40,931 nt of DNA from the NCBI GenBank assembly GCA_028283345.1, contig JAPOGE010000007.1:1-40931 (forward strand). The letters are read 5' to 3'. Positions 26,164 through 35,400 of the stretch are shown piece after piece. The DNA is from Candidatus Poseidoniales archaeon (GTDB lineage: Archaea; Thermoplasmatota; Poseidoniia; Poseidoniales; Poseidoniaceae). The notes under the pieces were generated by a model that saw only the letters and a list, made by a program, of their open reading frames with translations, had not been told where the DNA came from and made no database searches. The translations under genes were made by a program, and so were the position numbers. Numbering within the stretch: the first letter of the stretch is position 1; each line of letters begins with the position of its first letter.

Positions 26164-29100
26164 TTGAGTATGGTGGGAATAATGATGCAGACCTCATCCC
26201 AACTATACAAACCGTTTAATGGGGCGAATACAGGCCTCACTGTGAGGCCGATGAGTAGTCGTACGTACGATAGCGCGGGGAAAGTGTTTCACTCACCCAT
26301 CACCAGCCCACGTCGAGAGCGTTTCCTCATCCCGGTTTTCCTCGTTTTCCTGATGCTCTCCTCTCTTTTTCCGTTGCTAACACCCCCCCCTCGGTCGGAC
26401 CAGTACCATGACCAGACAATCGAACTCGGAGATGAACTCGAATTACATCACGCCGGTGAGGATAATCTTGTCGACTATGATCTGTACGTGGTAGCGGAAA
26501 ATCAGACCGCTGGCGGTGATGGTTTCATCACTACACTGAGGCCCGATGACGGTGACCAGGAAGATGCCAGTGCCATCGACGGAATAGAGTTCCGCTCTGC
26601 TGAAATGGTTTCAGACCTACAGATATACGGTAAGGGGGCAACCAATTCTCCCGAGATTCGGATGTACTACTACCTTCAGTTCACCGGCCAAGACGGTTCC
26701 ACCGCCGACGTCACCATTTCCCTCGAGGCCGGCGGTTTCCAAATCACCGACAAGACCATCAGCATCGATGACCCCTGCAATAGCGGATTGTTCCAGGCCA
26801 GTTGTGCCTACAATGGTCGAGAAATTTATTTTGATGATATCGATGTCAATGGATTCTCGATACCTACAGGAAAACAGTTGGTGATCCGCATCGATGCTGA
26901 GGCTACGTGCGAAGGTAGTGATAACAACCCCCTCGGTGGCAGTTCCTGCGATGTCAGAATCGCCTACGGCAATGTCGACAATGATGGTGGCTCGGGATTC
27001 ACTCGAATCGAGGTACGCGCCAATGCGATGGCCAATAGCGAGGTTAGAATACACAAACTCGGTGGCGCCTGGAACGACGCCCAGGTCACCGAATGGTATC
27101 CCAACCACACACCCGAGCACCGCACCATGCAATTCAGCATCGATGTCCGCAACTCGTTTGGACGCTACGACATCACCCAGGTGAAGTTGCAACTTATTTC
27201 ACCCGGCGAAACCTCGTTTCCATTCGAGAAGATATTCTCAAACAACGAGTTGAAACTCGACAACCAAGGACTGGTCGGTAATTACAACTGGACCTATAAC
27301 GCCGGCATCGCCCCCGGTGAATACGGCCTGAAACTCGATATCACCGATCTGCAAGGTCATTCGGTGAAGTTTGAGCACGACGGAATCGAGATGCTCGAGG
27401 TCGGGGTTTCGGTTGAATTGGGCGCCGGCCAGTCCGATAATCTGCTGGTTGCGCCGGGTAAGACTTCGTCGGTGGAATTTGTCCTCAACCATATCGGCTC
27501 ATCCAGCATTTCGACTGAAGTTAATTTCACTCTTCAACAGAGTCTGTCCAGCGGTTGGTTGTGGCGCTTCGACCAACCGGGTTTCTATTCCCTTTCCGGC
27601 GGTGGTTCTTTCGCTCGCCCGATTCTCTCGGTCACGGCGCCCGAGGATGATATGACCAACACCCCCGATTCAATCACCATCATCGCCCGCGCCTACGCCG
27701 ACCAGGATGGTGACGGCACAGATGAGGAAGTGCAGGTGGTGAAGACTACAATCACTGTCGAAGAGGTCGGTGTATTCGCCCCTCCCAGAATCAACGTCTA
27801 TGAGGATGTGGAACATCAGATGGAAATAGCCGACTCAGCCCGCCCCGAGGCCTATGATGAGACCTTGTCCCACTTTGTCGATTCGGAACAGACCGGCAGA
27901 TTTTGGCTCGACCTGCTGAACACCGGTTTCGACGAGGATAGTTTCCGCATCAAGATCAAGGATATTCCCGAACAATGGGATGTTGCGGTCTACGACAATA
28001 CCACCTTGGTCGAGTTGGACAAGCAACAAGCCGCTTGGGTTTCGCCAATAATCCATAGTCACTCGGTCGACAATTTCTTCCTCGAAGTATACCCTCCACC
28101 CGAGAGGGAAGGAGAGGACTCGGGAATAATCGAGGTCGAGGTGATTTCCACTGGCGATGATGTACTGGTATCGTCGGTTCGTTTCACCTTGCACCGCACC
28201 TTTGGTGTCTACGCTGAAGTGATTTACGACCCATATGGTCTACCCGATGGCCACATCGGACCATTTTCTGCCGGGGCCGAAATCGATATGACGATAAGAA
28301 TCTCAGCCCAATCAGGAGACAGCAGTGTGGTGACTCCTTGGCAGATTCGTAACCCCGCGAGTCTGGACAAGAATCTTGAGGTCGAAAACGGAATGTATGG
28401 TCGTTGGGATTGGTCGATCACCTTCGCTTCCAACGGCACCTTCGCCCCGAAGGTCGACCTCGCAGCCAACTCGAGCGAGGAGATTAATCTCAATGTCATC
28501 ACCAAATCAGGTTTGTCGGCCGGCAACCATACGATTTACCTGCGCATCATCGAGGAAGGCGGTGGCGATGAGGCACGCTATTTCGACCTGCCGTTGAGGT
28601 TTGAAATCGACCGCGACCAACCCGATGACATCCAGATTACCCAGAAGAGCGAGTTGACCCCGTTCTCGGCCGGCGAGAACCGCGACATGTCCTTCAAGGT
28701 TTACAACGGCAACAACATCGACCTCTCGTTGCTGGTATCGGTGATTTCGCCCGATGGATGGGTGGTCTCGGTCTCCGATAATCCGCTACTGTCCATTCCC
28801 GCCTTCTCGGAAGGAAATTTCACCGTTTCCGTAAGAGCCCCCGACAGTGTGCGCCACGGTGATGACTTCACCTATACCCTGGAGGTGCGACCACTCGATA
28901 GCGAGGTTCACTTCGGTGAGGAATACACCGTGCGCAAAAATGTCAACATCAAAGTCGAAGCGGTCGGAATGGACCGCCTGATGGCCGAATTGAGCAACCC
29001 GAGAATGCCGACCATCATCGCCTTCGTAGCCATCGTCTTCCTTCTCGGAATCGGCTTCTCACGCCGCCGCGGCGTGGTTTACGAGGACTGGGAAGACGAA

Positions 29101-29295
29101 GATTTCGCTGACGACGGGCAAGACCCCGATGGTGATAACCTTGGTTTGCCCGGTGCAGAGATGGACAAGAAGACGGTCGATATTCCAGCTCCGGTCATCG
29201 ATGATGACCTGGAATTGCTCGATGATGACCTCGACGACGACGGAATAGATGTCGACGAATTAGACGGTGACGAATTAGACGGCGTCGAGAGATAA
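26164..29295 (+). CDS. Large secreted, C-terminally anchored surface protein (Ig-like/NEW3-type repeats) with acidic cytoplasmic tail
   Basis: N-terminal TM/signal (FLIPVFLVFLMLSSLFPLLT), many beta-rich repeats, C-terminal TM (IIAFVAIVFLLGIGF) followed by RRR and an Asp-rich tail. Confidence 0.75.
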   Translation: MSMVGIMMQTSSQLYKPFNGANTGLTVRPMSSRTYDSAGKVFHSPITSPRRERFLIPVFLVFLMLSSLFPLLTPPPRSDQYHDQTIELGDELELHHAGEDNLVDYDLYVVAENQTAGGDGFITTLRPDDGDQEDASAIDGIEFRSAEMVSDLQIYGKGATNSPEIRMYYYLQFTGQDGSTADVTISLEAGGFQITDKTISIDDPCNSGLFQASCAYNGREIYFDDIDVNGFSIPTGKQLVIRIDAEATCEGSDNNPLGGSSCDVRIAYGNVDNDGGSGFTRIEVRANAMANSEVRIHKLGGAWNDAQVTEWYPNHTPEHRTMQFSIDVRNSFGRYDITQVKLQLISPGETSFPFEKIFSNNELKLDNQGLVGNYNWTYNAGIAPGEYGLKLDITDLQGHSVKFEHDGIEMLEVGVSVELGAGQSDNLLVAPGKTSSVEFVLNHIGSSSISTEVNFTLQQSLSSGWLWRFDQPGFYSLSGGGSFARPILSVTAPEDDMTNTPDSITIIARAYADQDGDGTDEEVQVVKTTITVEEVGVFAPPRINVYEDVEHQMEIADSARPEAYDETLSHFVDSEQTGRFWLDLLNTGFDEDSFRIKIKDIPEQWDVAVYDNTTLVELDKQQAAWVSPIIHSHSVDNFFLEVYPPPEREGEDSGIIEVEVISTGDDVLVSSVRFTLHRTFGVYAEVIYDPYGLPDGHIGPFSAGAEIDMTIRISAQSGDSSVVTPWQIRNPASLDKNLEVENGMYGRWDWSITFASNGTFAPKVDLAANSSEEINLNVITKSGLSAGNHTIYLRIIEEGGGDEARYFDLPLRFEIDRDQPDDIQITQKSELTPFSAGENRDMSFKVYNGNNIDLSLLVSVISPDGWVVSVSDNPLLSIPAFSEGNFTVSVRAPDSVRHGDDFTYTLEVRPLDSEVHFGEEYTVRKNVNIKVEAVGMDRLMAELSNPRMPTIIAFVAIVFLLGIGFSRRRGVVYEDWEDEDFADDGQDPDGDNLGLPGAEMDKKTVDIPAPVIDDDLELLDDDLDDDGIDVDELDGDELDGVER

Positions 29296-29335
29296 TTCTC
29301 CAAAATAATTGATGTGGGACTAGAAACAGATATTT

Positions 29336-29354
29336 GATTCCCCTTAGGGGAATC
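29336..29354 (+). terminator. Perfect 8-bp stem / 3-nt loop palindrome between the two surface-protein genes
   Basis: GATTCCCC-TTA-GGGGAATC; terminator versus regulatory role is not determined. Confidence 0.4.
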
Positions 29355-29406
29355 GTCCGAACAATGCTCCACGTCCATTAAAAGGGTTGAACGGTGGGTT
29401 CGCCTC

Positions 29407-32400
29407 ATGTCTGAGTATGCCGGTGAGAGCCCCGTCTTCATCACCTCCCTGACCTCACGTAAGAGTAGGCGTGCCTTCAGTTTGGTATTGCTGATGATGC
29501 TGTCGACTGTGATTGGCTTGGAAATTGCCGCCTGGGAAGCGATGGCACTCAATGACCAGGACGGCGATGGACTCTCCTACGGACTTGAATATCTCATCAA
29601 TACCCAGCCTCAGAACCCGGATTCAGATAACGATGGCCTGCCCGATGGCTGGGAATGGAAATACGGCCTCGACCCGAACGATGGTTCTTCCATCGGTGTC
29701 AACGGCGCGACCGGTGACCAAGATGGCGACGGCATGACCAATCTGCAGGAATATCTCTACAAACAGCCGAGTAACTGGGATCTGGCCTCGACCCCCCAGG
29801 TTCTCGATAACGGAGTCTGGTGGAATGGCACCGTGCCGGTGCGTAATTGGAATGAGGAGAATGCGATGCAGTATTCACGACCGGGATGCGGTGATGCTGG
29901 AAGTGATGGTACCGGTAGCATTATCCTATGCGACGAGGACCCGGTCGGCAATATCTGCACCGATGGCATCGACAACGACCGCGATGGTCTGGTCGATAGT
30001 GCCGACAGTGATTTCGACGGTGATGCCGATTGTTCCTCCAACGATGACGATGGCGACGGGCTTTACGACGAGGACGTCGATGGCTGGGATACCGATGGCG
30101 ATGGTATGCCCGATGGCTGGGAAGCGGCCAATGGACTGGATGCAACCTCTGCCTCAAACGATGATGGCTATGGCGGCGACCCCGATGGCGACGGTCTCAT
30201 CAATATCTACGAATACGCCAATCCGTCCTGGACCACCCAGTGTGGCGGCCAAGACTGCTGGCGCCCCGGCCCCCCGACCGCGGCGATGACCGAGACCGTC
30301 ACCCCATGTGACCCGGCGGCGGGGATAGGCCCCAACGGTTGCCAGAGCAATACCGCTGAAGTCGATGGGATAACCAGTACCGATCCACAGAACCCGGACA
30401 CCGATGGTGACGGCCTGAACGATTCCTATGAGGCTCTGGTTCTATTGACCGACCCGACCTCCCGCGATACCGATGGCGATGGTATCGATGATGGGGTTGA
30501 AGTCAATGGTGCCTATGGGGTTCCCGGCCAGGCCAGTGACCCTCGTAACAACAATACCGATGGTGACCAATTCGACGATGGTGAAGAAGACCTGAATGGT
30601 AATGGCGTCATCGACCCCGGAGAAACCGACCCGACCCGAAGAGAGGATTCGGGTGATTTCGATAATGACGGAATCGAGAATTGGGAGGAGAACATGTCAT
30701 GCACCGCGTGGGATGTCTTTGATACCGACTCCGGAGGTGTTGGCGATGGTGATGAAAGAAATGTCACCCACAATACCGACCCGTGTATGTCGATGGTCAG
30801 TGCGACCGGAAATATCGTCATCTGGACCGCTGTTACCAGCCGTCTCACCTTGGCCGATGGTACCGGTTTCAATCCTGCCGGTGGTGTCGGATTCTACAAC
30901 AATAGTGGTACCTTGACCGCATTCGCCTATTCCACTGTGGTAAACGATGTTCTCTTCGGGGTCAGTCTTGCCCCTCCCGGAGGTGTGACCACGGTTGAAT
31001 CGCACAATGGTTCTTGGTGCCATACCCTGGCCACCAATGACGGTACCCTGTCGACCTGGCGGAATTACTGTGATGATGATTACAAGGATACCGATGGTGA
31101 TGGACTTGCCAATTGGCAGGAATTGCTCGGCACTTTCGGTTTCTTCTCCAATCCCACTCTTGTCGATACCGATGGTGACGGTGTAAATGACTACGACGAG
31201 GTGATGAATGGTACCGACCCGGGAGAAGCGTGTTGGAATAACCTCGATACCGATGGTGATGGTATCAACGATTACTTTGAGACCTCGACCGGGTGCGACC
31301 TCATCTACGTCGGGGTGATGAATGGTTCCATCGATGGTTATGTGACCGACCCGACGCAGATAGATACCGATAATGGCGGCATCGACGACCGTCAGGAATA
31401 CTTTGACGGCACCAATCCTGAAAACGACCCGACCGACGATATCCACCTGGCAGATACCGATGGCGATGGTATTCCCGATATCGTCGAGAATAACTCCGGC
31501 CTGAATTGGCTCAACCCGGATACCGATGGCGGCGGTATGCTCGACGGCGATGAGTGCCCGCAGGCATTCTGGTTCCTCAACTGCATCGGTGCCCCATTCG
31601 ACCCGTTCGACCCCCGCGATGATATTACATTTGACCAGATTGTGTTCTTCGCCAATAACACCACCGGCGTGGTCGATATCAACCAGCCGCATTATTGGCG
31701 CCTCCATACTTACGATTCCTATACCGGTGCCGCCTATGCAGCCTTTGTTTCGGTACACCCATCGACCGAGATAATGATTCCCTACGGTAATGCCACCCAC
31801 CTTGCCTCCTCTTCGTTTGGCAATGACTCGGTGACCTGGCAGATCAATTTCGTCAATGGCATCTCAACCGGCCCGTTTCCTTTACCGGCTTATTCGAGTA
31901 ACGTGACTTTCTGGTTCGACCCGGCGGTACAGGTCGAGCGCAGCAACGATACCCATCGTTACAATGTGATTGGTGGATACCTCAATGAATTATGGTCGGT
32001 GCAGGCCGAGAACTTCTTCGACGCCACAACCCAAGCTAATACGGTTGCCAATGCCAGTGCTGTATATGAGACCATATTGCCACAGTATTTGACCAATATG
32101 AGTACACCTGAATCAATGGTCTTCAATATCACCAACGGCGTCATCTCCGATTCCGGGGCGACCTCGGCCTGGGGTAAGTCTCAGGCCCTTGCCGATTTCC
32201 TCACCAACGCCGATGCCAATGCGACCGATTTCAAGATAAATTACAATGGTTCGCAGGTTCCAGACCTCGTCGACATCAGTATGCATATGCTAGTCTTAAC
32301 CAAGGAAGGGACCTGCTCAGAATATGCCACCCTGATGACCACCATGGCGCGTTTGGCCGGCCTTCCGGCGCGTATGGTGAGTGGTTACAAGGATGGTGAG

Positions 32401-35400
32401 TGGTCGGGATTGGGATATGCGGTGAGCAGTAACCATTTCACTTACTGGACCGAAATCAACATGCAGACCAGCCCCTCTAGTGGTGGACTGGATCTGGGCT
32501 GGGTTCCTTTCAACCCCTGCCCACCGGCAGAACTGATGGAAGTTGTGAACCTGACCTCATCCCTCTTCACCTGGGATAGAGATGCGTCCTCTTTGATTAA
32601 TCTAAGCGGACAATTACGCTTTGCCGACAACCAATCTGTAGTCGCCCACGCCACCATCAAGGCTTACCTTGCACCGGTCGGCGCCGCGTTCTCATCGATG
32701 GAGATCGGTTGGGAACTCGGCGCAGCAAATACCGATGAGAATGGCAATTTCACCATCAATGGCACACCCATCGATGCCTCTCCACCTGGATTTGGCATCA
32801 TCGTCTTCAAGCCGGTTAGAATGGGCTACGTCTCGGATACCAATATCGTCTCTTCGATACTCATCAACATCACCGATGATGTGGTGATGAGCCAATTGAC
32901 CCCCAATCCTACCGGCAATCCGGTGATTGGTGCCGGAGCATCGACGACGATGACCGGGAAAATAGAATATGAGAATCCTCCGGTTGAAGGGATTGAAAAC
33001 CTCGCCACGCTCACAGTGTTCTTTTCGTACACCAGTTCAATCGATGGGGCTGTCAACCTATCGACCGTGGTTGGCCCTGATGGTCTGTGGTCATTTGATC
33101 TCGGACTCGATGCCAATGAACCGCGCGGCAACCTGACCGGTACACTGTGGTTCGGCGGCTGGAAGGACACTTCAATCTCGATTCCCGGCAGTCCGCAGTT
33201 CAACCTGCGGCCCAGCAACCTCAGTATCGTCATGAATGTATCCGATGCGCCGAACCTTTCCGCCACCTTGGAGGGCCCGGGTGCAAATAATTCGATTCTG
33301 GTGCTCAACGATTTCATCTACATCAATGGTACGGTTCAGTCGCGCGGCGCCAGTCCGGTGAATATGAACGGCAGTCTGGAATTTTCAATCAGGGAGAATG
33401 GCTCCGGCTCGACCTACAGTTTCGTTTTCAACCAGACCGTAAACGGAACATTCAGTATCGTCTTCAATCTCACCGCCGCCACCGCCAGGATACCCGCCGG
33501 CAGATTAGACGCCCAACTGCGCTTCTATCCCTCTTCGATCGAGGCTACCGATGATGCGAATCTAAGCGGCCCTGCCTGGTGGCTGAAGGGCACCTTGGAC
33601 ATCACCTTCTCGCCCTTCATCACCTCGATGCGTGGTCAAGAGGCTTCGGCGATTATCGATTTCTACGACCATCGCGGCGTCAATTATGGCCTCAATCTGA
33701 CCGGCGAGTTCTCGAGCACCTTCGACTCGACCTGGATTAATACCACTGTCAGCCCGGCCGGGGGATACAATCTGCTATGGAATACCTCCAACAACATGAT
33801 TCCCGGGGATTATGTGCTGACGACTCAATTCAACGGTTCCGAACATTACCTCCCCAGCAACTCTTCGACCATGGTCCGTATTCAAGGCGACATCACGGTT
33901 AACGCCGCGCCGGTGGATTTCTGGATTCACATCGGAACAACTGGATATGTAGTCGGCAATGTGACCGATGCGGTTCTCGGCACTCTGGTGGTTGGGAATG
34001 ATAGCATCATCACCGCGATGCTGATAGGACCTGGTGGAATCATTCCACTAGGTACGACAATGCTCAATAATTCAACCGGTGAGTTCAATCTATCGGTATC
34101 GATTCCGGGAACCGGATTCGGCTCAGGAAATTATGAAGTGCAACTAGAGGTAAATTTCGCCGTTGCCGCACCACCGGGTGGTGCGTACTACAATTATCTC
34201 GGAGAATTCCTACCTTCCGCCACCATCGGGGTTGAATCTGAAGCAGCGCTCACGATAGGCACAGTTCCCGATGCTGCGGTTATCAACAGTACGATAGATC
34301 TGGTGATTCACGTTCATGACATAGCCGATAATTCGAATATCACCGGCGTAGATGTGAATTATGAATTCGATTACGGCGGCAGCAATACCTCCATTGGTAC
34401 CGCAACCACCGACTCCGAGGGTAATGCAACTCTATCTTGGCTGGTGCAGGGTTTTGAACCTGGACTTTACACAGTGCGCTACTGGATGGCTAATACCACC
34501 GCCGGCAGCGGTAAATGGTGGGGCAACTATACCACTTCGGAAATGACCATAATGGCGCCGACGATGGTCAATATCTCAATCATACCCAATACCGTCATAG
34601 CCGGGCAGAATTTCAATGTCTCAGGCATGATAATGGACCAGGATAACCTCAGCCGGCCGTTGGTTGAAGCGGTCGACCTCGACGTTTACTTGAGCGATAA
34701 TCCAGAGGAGAAACTCATTAATCGGCAATCCACCGACCCGTCTGGATATTTCAACCTCAGCGTGCCGACAGATAGTTCCGGAAATGGCACGGTTCGTGGT
34801 AACAATACCTTGGTCATCGAAGTTGTCAATGGCTCGAGTCCTTTCTATCTCGACTCAAATTTCAATCACCTGATTCTGGTGATCGGGGTCTCTGACTTTG
34901 AGGCCTTGAAGCCGCTGAATGCGATTATCATCAACCGCAATTCATCGGTCAACATCTCGGTGACATTGGTCGAATCATCGGATATGTTCTCGGCCCTTGC
35001 CGGTCGCAACGTCACCATGCAATTCGATGATGACCCGGTCATGCTGACGTCAATTACCGACGCCGGCGGCGCGTCGTCGTTCAACTATTCCATTCCATTA
35101 TCCCAACCGCTCGGCGTCGTCATTGTGACCTTCTCCTTCGCTGGCGACTTCGACCTGCTCGGTGCTAATAAGTCGATGAATTCCATCACCATTCGCTCGG
35201 TGACTTTCTTGGTCGTCGATACAATCACCGATAATCCGGTCGCCGGCGACATGTTCACGGTCAGTGGAAACATCAGCAGCGACAATGGTACTAGTGGCCT
35301 TATGTTCCGCGATGGTAGCGCACTAATCGCCAATGTATTGTTTAGAATCGATGGCCAGATCGGCAACTTCATCGTCGCAGATGGGGCGATTGATGCCGAT

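Noticed and set aside
29550-31560. Regularly spaced repeats (gataccgatggygatgg) that could suggest a CRISPR-like array
   Set aside because: They are in-frame coding repeats for DTDGDG Ca-binding motifs with irregular spacing and no unique-spacer architecture.
30697-31800. 367-aa minus-strand ORF antisense to the giant surface protein
   Set aside because: Mirror of the DTDGDG repeat codons; repetitive I/G/V-rich composition and no motifs.
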